A DNA stretch of 64,000 nt from the NCBI GenBank assembly GCA_018269055.1, contig JAFDVI010000009.1, positions 1 to 64,000 of the forward strand, given 5' to 3'. This document shows, piece after piece, positions 1 to 8,200 of the stretch (positions within the stretch are counted from its first letter, which is position 1; the number at the start of each line of letters is the position of its first letter). The DNA is from Acidobacteriota bacterium. GTDB taxonomy: Bacteria; Acidobacteriota; Blastocatellia; RBC074. Position numbers and translations under genes: made by a program. Under the pieces are notes generated by a model. The model was not told the origin of the DNA and made no database searches. It saw only the letters and a program-made list of their open reading frames with translations.

Positions 1-2135
1 ACCGGAAATCCGGAAACTACAGTTAATTCACGGATCAGTTCATCAATCCCACGTACCTGTCGCTGCTTCAGCAGTAATTTTTTTAGCTTCTGCCAGAATG
101 AGGCTGTCGCATCCTGTTGATCCATTATCCATTCGACCGCCGCAAAAGGTGCGACTTGCCGAAACGCGGCAAGTCGGTTGAGCAGCTCACGCGCACGATC
201 AGACAATCGCTGATAGCTCAATTCAATCGCCAGGAATTCATGCAGTTCCGATTTGAGCAAATCCGCGTCTTGCAAGGCTTGGCCGAGTGGTCGCTGGCTG
301 CAATACCGATCCAGCGTGACCAGCGCATAAGGATGGCCGCCGAACTTTTCCAACACGGCCAGTTTGTGGCGATGCGCAGCCTGCGCCAGATTCGGCAGCT
401 TTTGCATCAGCATCAGTGCTTCGGCGCGGCTGAGGTCGCCGAGCGGCAGTTCCTGCAAATTGTCGAGACGTTTGCCGTCGAGATCGAACAGAACCCTTGT
501 CGTGAACAGAAACCGGCTGCCCGTCGCCGTCGCTCGCACCAGCGTCGTCAGGAAGACGCGCAAATCTTCGTTGAGAAAAGCGCGCCATTCATCAAGCTGC
601 GATTCAAAATTATCGAAGACGATTAGCAGCGGCCACTCGGTCAGCAGCTTCGCTATTTCATCCGCCAACATTTCCGGCGGCACGCTCTGCCCGATCAAGG
701 ATTGCAGTTGCGGCTTTCCCTGCGTCGCAAAGTAACGATGCAGTTCCAGCAGAATCGTTTCCGGCGCGAGCGCGGCGCGGCGGCAATCAAAGCTCATCAC
801 GTCTTTGAAGCGCGGGCGCAAACGATTGATGGCGTGGGTGAGCAGCGCCGTCTTGCCGATGCCCCCTATTCCGTGAATGATGACGCCGTGAATGATGACG
901 GCGCGCTGATCCTGGTGCAGCAAGGCGTCACGAATCTTGCGATACTCGCGGCGGCGACCATAAAAGCCGTGCGCCAGCGGGTCCAGCCGATCGCCGAGAT
1001 AGGTTGCGCTGGCTTCGGCTTGCGGCGACGCAACTTGCGCTTCGGTCGTCTGCAAGCAAGCGCCGTCAGCCGCGAGCAACACGATAGCCAGCGCGTCGTT
1101 GTTGATGAAGAACTGTTTGTCTGCGAGCAACACGCGCCGCGCCGCGTGAACCGCGTGTTCCAGTTCGACGCCTTTGGCAATCTCCCGGTACAAACTTTCT
1201 GCGAACTTCAACCCGCCTTCATCGCTGATGGAAAACTGCATCGCAATCACGGCGGGTACGCGCTGCCGCAGCAGTTCGCGCGCCAGATCGCTGAAGCCCT
1301 GAGTGTGCAGCGTGCGCGCCGTCTGGCAACCGGAGATTACCGCCAGCCGCAGCTTGGCATTCCCGTCTTGGCCGCGCTCGATGGCCTGCATCACTTCGGC
1401 GATGGAGGCGGGCAGCTTCTTTCCGTGCGCGTCTTCCAGCAGCAAGCCGCCGCCGTCGCGCGGGCTGATGCCGTGGCCGGTGAAATGCAGAATGTGGTAG
1501 CCGTCGCGCAAACTGCGTTCGAGGATTTCCAGCTTCGCTTCGTCTTCAAAATCGGCGGAGATGCGCCCCTCGGCAGCCGGGTCGTTGATGGCTTCGAGCA
1601 GGATTTCCTGTTCGCGTTCGGCGTTCAATCGCTCGTGGTCTTTCAAATCGAGCGGGCTGGCGAAGAAACCGAAGAGCTTGAGCGGTCGCGGAATCGGTGG
1701 CAGTTCGCTCGGCGGCGCGACATCCAGCGGCAACCGCGTGAGCGTCGTCTTCTCACCTGCGGCGATGAATTCCTTGTTGTCTTTGTCGTAGAGCGTCTCC
1801 CAGGGCAAGACTTCCAGCTTCGTCGCTCCCTCGGCAAAACGCAGGCAAAGAGTCAGAAACTCGCTGCGCTGTTTGTACTCGCGCCAGACCTGTTCGACGC
1901 CGGGCGGGAAGAGTTTTTGATAAAGCTCGCGGCCAAGCTTCTGCAATTCATCGAAGCGTTCCGCCGCGTCTTTCGTTGAAGCATTGAGCCGATCCACGCT
2001 GAAGTCGGTCAGGAAATCTACGCGATGGCTGAAGGTGGCCGACGCGAGCGATTGAACAGAGCCACGTTCACAAACGGCGAGAGAATAATGTTCAGCGGAC
2101 AAGGGCTGAATCTGGAAATCGAGAATTGTTGGCAT
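1..2135 (-). CDS. CHAT-protease / NB-ARC STAND protein, 3'-truncated by the window edge
   Basis: The frame stays open from an ATG at 2135 to the window edge, giving 711 codons without a stop. AAAGGA lies about 7 bases upstream of the ATG. Residues 1 to about 340 form a CHAT (caspase-like) domain. Its two catalytic residues are visible: His221 in HFTGHG and Cys270 in ISGCQTA. An NB-ARC NTPase follows, with P-loop GIGGIGKT (Lys428), Walker B IVFDNFE (Asp508), a TTR sensor motif near residue 550 and a GHPYALVTL motif that resembles the plant GLPL box. Family knowledge: such proteins oligomerise when a C-terminal sensor, often TPR or WD40 repeats, meets a trigger, and the protease is then switched on. 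That sensor lies outside the window, so the trigger cannot be read. A defence or programmed-death role is inference. A 15-bp in-frame duplication sits just before the P-loop. Confidence 0.88.
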   Translation of the reverse strand, partial: MPTILDFQIQPLSAEHYSLAVCERGSVQSLASATFSHRVDFLTDFSVDRLNASTKDAAERFDELQKLGRELYQKLFPPGVEQVWREYKQRSEFLTLCLRFAEGATKLEVLPWETLYDKDNKEFIAAGEKTTLTRLPLDVAPPSELPPIPRPLKLFGFFASPLDLKDHERLNAEREQEILLEAINDPAAEGRISADFEDEAKLEILERSLRDGYHILHFTGHGISPRDGGGLLLEDAHGKKLPASIAEVMQAIERGQDGNAKLRLAVISGCQTARTLHTQGFSDLARELLRQRVPAVIAMQFSISDEGGLKFAESLYREIAKGVELEHAVHAARRVLLADKQFFINNDALAIVLLAADGACLQTTEAQVASPQAEASATYLGDRLDPLAHGFYGRRREYRKIRDALLHQDQRAVIIHGVIIHGIGGIGKTALLTHAINRLRPRFKDVMSFDCRRAALAPETILLELHRYFATQGKPQLQSLIGQSVPPEMLADEIAKLLTEWPLLIVFDNFESQLDEWRAFLNEDLRVFLTTLVRATATGSRFLFTTRVLFDLDGKRLDNLQELPLGDLSRAEALMLMQKLPNLAQAAHRHKLAVLEKFGGHPYALVTLDRYCSQRPLGQALQDADLLKSELHEFLAIELSYQRLSDRARELLNRLAAFRQVAPFAAVEWIMDQQDATASFWQKLKKLLLKQRQVRGIDELIRELTVVSGFP
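871..900. repeat. Perfect 15-bp tandem duplication inside the STAND gene
   Basis: The unit ccgtgaatgatgacg occurs twice back to back at 871-885 and 886-900. It is in frame and doubles the peptide VIIHG immediately upstream of GIGGIGKT. That adds five residues in or next to the first beta strand of the NTPase core. Confidence 0.95.
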
Positions 2136-2248
2136 GGCTATTCCTTTGTTTTCGTAACCCAAGACAGATGAAGCAAACTGATTTACCGCGCGTAGGCTGG
2201 TTGCGGCGAGGCGAATACTACTACAGAGCCGTTGCTGAGCAAGAATGA

Positions 2249-3607
2249 TCACGCATCGCGGCCGACATTTCTGGCGGTTGAAAGTGCGACGCCAACCATC
2301 AAAATTGCGACCAGCGAAATCTGGGTCAGCAATCGCGGAAACGAAGATTCCAGGTGCGTGAGGAACGAAGGCCAGAGGCTGAAAATGTAAATGCCGGAGT
2401 ACAAAAACAGCGGCAACAATAAGGCGAACGGTAGCAATGCTTCAGACAGGTTTCGCCGCCAAAACAGCCATGCGGTCGCTACCAGCACGAGCAACCATAA
2501 CGCTCCCCAATGTCGCCAGTTCGCCAATTCGCGCAACTCAGCTTCGGCGATAAGCGGCGCGCGCCACAAATTGCCGCGCAGGGTTGCGAAACTGATCGTA
2601 GAAAATTGACTGACTTCGGGCAAACTGAATCCGCGTACGAAGAGTTGCCAACCAACGACTACCAGCAAACCCGGCAAGGCCGCTTTGGCCAATTCTTTCC
2701 AATTGCGCCAACTTGCTCGGAGAAGCGCAAACCGGATGGCGGCCAACGCAATCAGGCAAAGCCATAAAATTGCGCCTTCCTGTTTCAGCCAGCATCCGGC
2801 GGCGGCAATCGCTCCGGCCAAACGCAGCGCCGAATCGTCCTCGCTTCGCCAGAACTCTGCCAGATAAATGACCGCCGCCAAGTAAAAAACGGCCAGCGGA
2901 AAATCCGCGTAGCCGGATGAGGCGCTGCCATCGCCAATCAGCAATGCTGGGACAGTGAAAATCAGCAGCAGTGGAACGAATTTTCGCCAGTATCGAAGGC
3001 AGAAGCGTTGATTGGCTGTGCTGAGCAAACACAGCGCGGCGGCGAAAAAGAGAGGGAAGAGAAGTTTTACCAATTGTTGATCCGCACGCCCCAGCCACAG
3101 GTAAAGCCAGCTTTCCGTCAGCGGCAACAGCAGGGGATAGCTCTGAAGTGTCCAGGTGCGCGAAGGATCGGAAAAGAAATCCAGCGGGGTAACGCCGCCG
3201 TTCAAAAATGCCAGGCGCGCTTTGAACTCAAAATTGAACAATCCGTCCCAACCCAGCACGCGGACGAAGCTAATCCAGGCAACGGACGTAACTTGTATGG
3301 TGGCAAGCGCAAACAGCCATTTGCTTAAACCGCTTCGGTCGCCAATTGAAAGTTTTGCGGTTCGACATCGAATTCCCAACCAACCGATTGCCGCGCACAA
3401 CAGCGAAACGCTCCAACGCAGCCGGCCGCCGGAGCAGAGAAAACCAAGCAAGAAGGATGACGCCGACACAAACGCCGAACCGAACAGGAATGAAAGCGCG
3501 AACAGTTCCGCCACGCCGACTGGCCGTTTCGGCAATAGCAAAAGGCTCAAGCCCAAACCGGCCAGCAAAAGCAGCAGCAGGGCTATTGTGAGCAGTAAAA
3601 ATTCCAT
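2249..3607 (-). CDS. Polytopic inner-membrane protein, possibly GT-C-type glycosyltransferase
   Basis: 452 residues, mostly hydrophobic, with about ten membrane segments by eye, starting with a Leu-rich helix at residues 1-25. A hydrophilic stretch around residues 120-155 contains WDGLFNFEFKAR and a nearby FFSDPSR. This placement of acidic residues in the first long periplasmic loop recalls GT-C enzymes that use polyprenyl-phosphate sugars (the ArnT/PMT type), but no diagnostic motif is clear. The start ATG overlaps the end of the upstream gene (3583-4134) by 25 bases, so the two are probably co-transcribed. Function is not established. A membrane mannosyl- or arabinosyl-type transferase is the leading guess and a plain transporter is possible. 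Confidence 0.7.
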   Translation of the reverse strand: MEFLLLTIALLLLLLAGLGLSLLLLPKRPVGVAELFALSFLFGSAFVSASSFLLGFLCSGGRLRWSVSLLCAAIGWLGIRCRTAKLSIGDRSGLSKWLFALATIQVTSVAWISFVRVLGWDGLFNFEFKARLAFLNGGVTPLDFFSDPSRTWTLQSYPLLLPLTESWLYLWLGRADQQLVKLLFPLFFAAALCLLSTANQRFCLRYWRKFVPLLLIFTVPALLIGDGSASSGYADFPLAVFYLAAVIYLAEFWRSEDDSALRLAGAIAAAGCWLKQEGAILWLCLIALAAIRFALLRASWRNWKELAKAALPGLLVVVGWQLFVRGFSLPEVSQFSTISFATLRGNLWRAPLIAEAELRELANWRHWGALWLLVLVATAWLFWRRNLSEALLPFALLLPLFLYSGIYIFSLWPSFLTHLESSFPRLLTQISLVAILMVGVALSTARNVGRDA

Positions 3608-4134
3608 TCCTTTGTTGTTTGGGCGGAAATGAGTTTCAGATGTACGCCAAGTTCGATTGATCTCGACAATTGAGACAAACCGGCGGGAATTTGCCGTCGG
3701 TAAAAGATCAACCAGCGAATCGGTTTGTCTTCGCGCGGTTTGAACAACAGCGCGTGCGGTTCATTCTTTGCACCGCAATGCAATGCACCGATTTGGCGCG
3801 GCCAACCCAAATACGCGACGGTGCGATAAACCAGTTCTGTTTCAGGTGTGGAATCAGACGCAACGAAGATTATCGCGTCGTCTTTCGGCACAGATGAAAG
3901 CGTGGACAGCATTTGTTGGGAGGTGTTTGGAATTTCCAGTGCGGAAAGATAACTGTCCGTGGTTGCATAAGCTCCGCCGGAAGATCGCGCAAACTGGTTG
4001 GGCGCAATCAATCTGGTCAAACGACTTTCCGGAATAGAACCCGACGAACAACCATGCACGATGGCGCAACCGATCAACAACAGTCCGGCTGTAAAAATCT
4101 GCCACAAAGGTTTTCTGGTTTTCGTCGTCGGCAT
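3583..4134 (-). CDS. Small exported or membrane-anchored protein of unknown function
   Basis: 183 residues beginning with a positively charged N-terminus and a hydrophobic segment (about residues 12-28) that contains LLLIGCA and HGCSSGS. Either could be a lipobox-like site, so a lipoprotein is plausible. The remainder is soluble, with no motif I recognise. Its 3' end overlaps the start of the downstream polytopic membrane protein by 25 bases. That overlap suggests translational coupling and a shared envelope role. It is divergent from the ogg gene, with a 157-base spacer that should hold both promoters. Confidence 0.65.
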   Translation of the reverse strand: MPTTKTRKPLWQIFTAGLLLIGCAIVHGCSSGSIPESRLTRLIAPNQFARSSGGAYATTDSYLSALEIPNTSQQMLSTLSSVPKDDAIIFVASDSTPETELVYRTVAYLGWPRQIGALHCGAKNEPHALLFKPREDKPIRWLIFYRRQIPAGLSQLSRSIELGVHLKLISAQTTKEWNFYCSQ

Positions 4135-4291
4135 TCGCGCACGGAGTCTAGGTAAGCTCGGCGGTCAGGTCAAAATGCCCGAAGCGATTGACGGCGACCG
4201 CCGTCAACACGTAAAAAGCCTTCGTTTGGCGGCGGGAAATTTGCGAATCAGTCTTGCACTCTCATACACACGACCGCCGATAAAGAATTTT

Positions 4292-4933
4292 ATGATTGGC
4301 GAAATGCAGAAAAGTTATCTCGAAAAGCAAACGGCGATTCGCGCGCGGCTTGGCGAATTTGCGGAAATCAGTCGGCTTCGGGACGATGCGCGGTTGTTCG
4401 AGGAATTGGTGTATTGCATCTTCACCGCCGGAGCCAGCGCGCGAATGGGGTTGAATTCGATTGAACGCGTTCGCCGCCATTTGTTTAAGGCAGGGCATCG
4501 CCGGTTGGAAATTTTGTTGGTTGGGGCGCATCGCTATCCGCGAGCCAGATCAGGGTACGTCGTTCATACAAGGAATTACCTGAAACGTGAATGCGGATTG
4601 CGGTTGATGGAAAAGCTGGATTCGTTCAATGGCGACGCCGAAGCGCGGCGGGATTTTTTTGCCCGGAATCCCGGCATCAAAGGCATCGGGTACAAAGAAG
4701 CCAGCCATTTTCTCCGCAATATCGGGTATTGTGGCTACGCGATTTTGGATAAACACATTCTGCGAACGCTGCATGAGTGTGGAGTCATTGATTCTCCCAA
4801 TCCGCCCGCAACGAAAAAAAAATATTTGGCGGTTGAGGAGCAGATGAGAAAATTCGCCGCAGATATTAGAATCAATTTCGACGAACTCGATCTCCTGCTA
4901 TGGTCGAACAAAACCGGCGAGATTTTGAAGTGA
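4292..4933 (+). CDS. ogg: 8-oxoguanine DNA glycosylase/AP lyase, Ogg2 type
   Basis: 213 residues from the ATG at 4292. A second in-frame ATG lies at 4304, and upstream extensions run antisense through the neighbouring gene. The helix-hairpin-helix is GIKGIGYKEASHF, with the Schiff-base lysine at Lys135. The catalytic aspartate is Asp153 in ILDKHILR. This spacing and the length of about 210 residues match the Ogg2 family first described in archaea and Thermotoga. The protein ends in EILK; a C-terminal lysine is used in Ogg2 enzymes for recognising 8-oxoguanine. It excises oxidised guanine from DNA in base-excision repair. No operon partner is evident, and it faces away from the membrane-protein pair. 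Confidence 0.9.
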   Translation: MIGEMQKSYLEKQTAIRARLGEFAEISRLRDDARLFEELVYCIFTAGASARMGLNSIERVRRHLFKAGHRRLEILLVGAHRYPRARSGYVVHTRNYLKRECGLRLMEKLDSFNGDAEARRDFFARNPGIKGIGYKEASHFLRNIGYCGYAILDKHILRTLHECGVIDSPNPPATKKKYLAVEEQMRKFAADIRINFDELDLLLWSNKTGEILK

Positions 4934-5029
4934 TGAATTCTGAAAGATGAATGATGAATCGTCTGATTCGGGCGGCGCGACATTCATCACCCATAATTCG
5001 CCATTCATCCTTTCCACGGAGGTATTGTT

Positions 5030-6655
5030 ATGAAATTCGCACTCCGGAAACTGACGTTTCCACTGGCGCTGGCGATGATGATCACCGCGTTGAGTTTGCC
5101 TGCGCTGGCCGAATCACGCGCCAAGGCGCTCAAGCGCGCCGAAAAGGAAATGCGCGCCGCCAATTTTACCGAAGCCGAAAACATTTATCGGCAATTGATT
5201 GAGAAGGATCTGACGGACAAAGACGCTCGCCTGGGATTGAGCTATGCGTTGGTCAAGCAGATCAAATTGCAAGAAGCCTATGAACAAGCGGCGCAGGTGA
5301 TTGCCGCCGATCCGCTCAACGCGCGAGCATTCGCCTTGCTGGGCACGTCGTTGTTGCGTTCGGGCGAATTCCGCAATTCGGTCGAAGCGCTCTACACGGC
5401 GGTGAAATTCGATCAGAAACAGGCGCTGGCGATTGCCGGGTTGTCCGAAATCGAATACTTCGAAAATCGAACAAAAACCGCCTACGAAGGATTGAGAAAA
5501 GCCATCTCGCTGGAGCCGAATGAGCCGGACTATTACGTTTCACTGGCCCGATCCTGCTCCCGGTTGGAGCTTTACACGGAAGCCGCAGACGCCTACCAAC
5601 GCTTTCTGGAAGTTTCTCCCAAAACCGACGTCGAACGCCGCGAACGAATTAAAGGACTGATTGATTTTTACCGCTATCTGGGAACGACCAAAATCAATCG
5701 GGTTAGCGGCAAGGAAGTTGTGACGATTCCATTTGAACTGGTCAACAACCGTCCGTTCATCAAACTGATGATCAACGGCAAAGGGCCGTTCCGTTTTGTG
5801 GTGGATACCGGAGCCAGCATGTCTGTGCTTTCCGATAAAACCGCAGCAGCTTTGGGCGTCAAACCCGTGGCCAAAGGCGGCAGCGCTCGTGCGATTGGCG
5901 GCAGCGGAACATTTCCGATTCTGTATGGTTTGCTGGATTCGATTCAGATGGGAGACGCGAAAATTGACGTTGTGCCGATTTACATCCGAACGGTTCATTC
6001 GACCGAAGACACCCCGGAAGGCGAACGGTCCGCCGGATACATCGGTCTTTCGGTTTTGTCTCAATATGCCGTGACGCTGGATTACAAAACTCAGGAAATG
6101 CTATTGGATCGCACGCCGCTCAGCGATGAGCAATTGGCAAACAAGCCCGCCGGTCAAGCCGCAGCCGATGCGACTGCGCCGAAAACTGAAAACCTGGGTG
6201 CGTTGGCCGCAACCGGCGTTGAGGTGCCCATTCGCAGCACCAGCGGCGGATTGGCCAGCGCCGAAGCTCATTTGCCGACGATGGATCGTCCGCTGAACTT
6301 CATTGTGGATACCGGCGCGACGATCTCCGTCATTTCAAAAGCCACCGTTAAACGCTACGATTTGGAAGGAATGAAGCTGAAAGGCGAAACCTTCCGTGTG
6401 ATTGGGGCTGCGGGAATTGAAGACGGCGCTGAAGCATTGGGACTGTCCGCTTTGACCGTCAACAATTTGCGCAAAAGTAATTCGCGGGCGCTGATCTTGG
6501 ATTTGGATGCCGTCAATGAAACTTCCGGATTTGAACAGCACGGCGTTTTGGGTGGCGATTACCTGCGGCATTTTCGCGTTATGCTGGATTTACGACGCAA
6601 TTATTTCGGGTTGACGCCGCAAAGCCCTGCAATCACGATTGCGGCGGAAAAGTGA
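5030..6655 (+). CDS. Exported TPR protein with two retropepsin-like aspartyl protease domains
   Basis: 541 residues with a strong Shine-Dalgarno (GGAGG) and a signal peptide ending near LPALAES. Residues about 28-215 are TPR-like helical repeats. Two retropepsin-like domains follow in tandem: FVVDTGAS with catalytic Asp259, and FIVDTGAT with Asp427. Each has a hydrophobic-hydrophobic-Gly type motif further on (GYIGLSVL and GVLGGDYL). Retropepsins normally form homodimers with one Asp from each chain. Here both half-sites are on one chain, so an intramolecular active site is likely (inference). The location is predicted to be the periplasm or cell exterior. The substrate is unknown, and the TPR part may recruit it. 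The stop overlaps or abuts the next gene. Confidence 0.85.
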   Translation: MKFALRKLTFPLALAMMITALSLPALAESRAKALKRAEKEMRAANFTEAENIYRQLIEKDLTDKDARLGLSYALVKQIKLQEAYEQAAQVIAADPLNARAFALLGTSLLRSGEFRNSVEALYTAVKFDQKQALAIAGLSEIEYFENRTKTAYEGLRKAISLEPNEPDYYVSLARSCSRLELYTEAADAYQRFLEVSPKTDVERRERIKGLIDFYRYLGTTKINRVSGKEVVTIPFELVNNRPFIKLMINGKGPFRFVVDTGASMSVLSDKTAAALGVKPVAKGGSARAIGGSGTFPILYGLLDSIQMGDAKIDVVPIYIRTVHSTEDTPEGERSAGYIGLSVLSQYAVTLDYKTQEMLLDRTPLSDEQLANKPAGQAAADATAPKTENLGALAATGVEVPIRSTSGGLASAEAHLPTMDRPLNFIVDTGATISVISKATVKRYDLEGMKLKGETFRVIGAAGIEDGAEALGLSALTVNNLRKSNSRALILDLDAVNETSGFEQHGVLGGDYLRHFRVMLDLRRNYFGLTPQSPAITIAAEK

Positions 6656-6669
6656 GTGAGTACGACAAG

Positions 6670-7134
6670 ATGATTCCAACCATCTATCTGGAAACTTCCG
6701 TCATTGGCGCTTACCTGGACAAGGGGGAATCCTTTCGACGTGATTTGACCATTCGATGGTGGGAACATGAATTGAAAAACTATCGGGCTTACGTGTCTCC
6801 GTTGGTTGAACGCGAATTGGAGCGAACACGTGAACCGTATCGCAAAAGCTACCTGAAACTGATTCACCATTTGCCGCAGCTTGAAGTGTCCGAAGAGGCA
6901 GCGATTTTGGCCGACGGATACATCGGGCGCGGCATTTTTCAACGAAAGTTTCTGGGCGATGCGTTGCACGTGGCGTTGGCTTCATTTCACAAAATTGATT
7001 ATCTGGTGACGTGGAACTTTGGCCATCTGGCCAGTGTTCATCGCCAGGCGCGAATCAAACTGTTTAACACCGCCGCCGGATTCTTTGTCCCTGAAATTGT
7101 GACGCCGGAATTTCTGGTGAGCGAGCTTTACTGA
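6670..7134 (+). CDS. PIN-domain protein, VapC-like putative RNase toxin
   Basis: 154 residues from the ATG at 6670, which puts the first strand motif TIYLETSVIGAYLD right at the N-terminus as usual for PIN proteins. A GTG at 6652 overlapping the upstream stop by four bases is an alternative start. Acidic residues expected of the Mg-binding site are present: the Glu in YLETS, ERELER near the middle, and Asp in LGDALHVALAS followed by YLVTWNFGHLA. PIN domains of this kind cleave RNA and are usually the toxin of a type II toxin-antitoxin pair. The small gene two bases downstream is the probable partner, so the order is toxin first. Using Glu rather than Asp in the first motif is seen in this PIN subgroup. 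Confidence 0.8.
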   Translation: MIPTIYLETSVIGAYLDKGESFRRDLTIRWWEHELKNYRAYVSPLVERELERTREPYRKSYLKLIHHLPQLEVSEEAAILADGYIGRGIFQRKFLGDALHVALASFHKIDYLVTWNFGHLASVHRQARIKLFNTAAGFFVPEIVTPEFLVSELY

Positions 7135-7136
7135 AG

Positions 7137-7361
7137 ATGTATCATCGCCCTCGTTTTTTAGAAGAACTGGAAGCGATCCGTGAAGAGATGTCGCGCGAAT
7201 GCGATTATGACGTTGATTTGTTTGCGGAAATGGTTCGCAGCAATCAGTTGCCAACACATGGTCGCGCGCGCAACATTCGCGGAATCCGCCACTACGCCCC
7301 TCCGAATCCGGCAGTTTTCCAAAAACCGTCTCGACACGAAAAGAAAAAGGACCTGTCGTGA
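7137..7361 (+). CDS. Small protein downstream of PIN gene, probable antitoxin
   Basis: 74 residues that start two bases after the PIN stop codon. The N-terminal half is acidic and helical (FLEELEAIREEMSRECDYDVDLFAEMV). The C-terminal half is basic and rich in Pro and Arg, and looks disordered. No DNA-binding fold such as ribbon-helix-helix or AbrB is evident. Position, size and tight spacing suggest that it neutralises the PIN protein, perhaps by inserting a segment into its active site. This is inferred from context, not from a recognised antitoxin family. Confidence 0.6.
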   Translation: MYHRPRFLEELEAIREEMSRECDYDVDLFAEMVRSNQLPTHGRARNIRGIRHYAPPNPAVFQKPSRHEKKKDLS

Positions 7362-7396
7362 AGACGGGAGATTCCGCTTAATTTCATTCTGAAAAT

Positions 7397-8179
7397 ATGC
7401 CAGAGCCGTTTGATGCAATCGGGTTTCAGATCAAGGACGACGCCTCTTATAAAGCGCTCGCTGAACAGGCGCATCAACTCGGCGCGCTCAGCAAAGCGCA
7501 TCGTCCTCAGGGAACTTTGCACGGCTGTTGTTGGAGTCTGGGATCAGGGTTGGAGGTCTGGACGGTGCTATATGAATCGGCCAAGGGAATGTTTTACGCC
7601 GATTGTCGCCCGGCGTTTCGCGGCAAACGGCAAATCGGTTTTTACCCCTGGGAAATTTTGGAATACGAAGAAGACGGCGAAGCCATCGTGCGCGGCGCAG
7701 TGCTGGATTCGCCGTTGGAATTGATGTTCGCACTGCAAAACATTACGGAAATCAATCCATTGGATTTTCGTGAACGTCCGATCACTGCGGCGATGGCCGG
7801 GCTGGCGTACCGTGCGCGCGTCAGTCCTCGAAAGATCAAACCCGCATTTGAACAAATAACAGACCGCAGCCGTCAACGCAGAACCACCGAAACCGATTAC
7901 ATCATCCGAGGCAAAATTCTTTCCTGGCGTGAAATGCACAATCCCAGGACAGAAGAAAACCTGCTATGGGTTGACGTGGACGCGGAAAAGATCAAGATCG
8001 AAGTCGTCATCAATAAAGCGGACTTAAAAGGCGAACTGGAACCCGGCGCATGGCTTTCCGCCGAAACCTGGTTGCAAGGCCACATTCTGAACGACAGGGA
8101 ATTGATGGCTCGTTACGAAGGCGTTGACCGCGAAGCCACGCCGGGCGATTGGTGGGTTAAGCTGCGACGCGATCACTAA
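7397..8179 (+). CDS. Protein of unknown function
   Basis: 260 residues with no signal peptide and no membrane segment. Residues 1-130 are mixed alpha/beta and rich in aromatics (GTLHGCCWSLGSGLEVW, FYADCRPAF, FYPWEILEYEEDGE). The C-terminal part (about 165-255) reads like a small beta-barrel that may bind a ligand or nucleic acid (DYIIRGKILSWREM, VDVDAEKIKIEVVINKADL). It lies 35 bases after the PIN/antitoxin-like pair on the same strand. It has a poor Shine-Dalgarno, so it may be read from the upstream transcript. I do not recognise the family. Confidence 0.6.
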   Translation: MPEPFDAIGFQIKDDASYKALAEQAHQLGALSKAHRPQGTLHGCCWSLGSGLEVWTVLYESAKGMFYADCRPAFRGKRQIGFYPWEILEYEEDGEAIVRGAVLDSPLELMFALQNITEINPLDFRERPITAAMAGLAYRARVSPRKIKPAFEQITDRSRQRRTTETDYIIRGKILSWREMHNPRTEENLLWVDVDAEKIKIEVVINKADLKGELEPGAWLSAETWLQGHILNDRELMARYEGVDREATPGDWWVKLRRDH

Positions 8180-8200
8180 ATCAATCCACCCCCCAACACT

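Noticed and set aside
117-1979. Several long plus-strand open frames opposite the STAND gene
   Set aside because: They give low-complexity Arg/Gln-rich products with no motifs, while the minus-strand frame encodes clear CHAT and NB-ARC motifs.
3998-4291. N-terminal extension of the ogg gene
   Set aside because: It lies antisense to the small envelope gene and its intergenic region; Ogg2 proteins are about 210 residues long, which matches the ATG at 4292.
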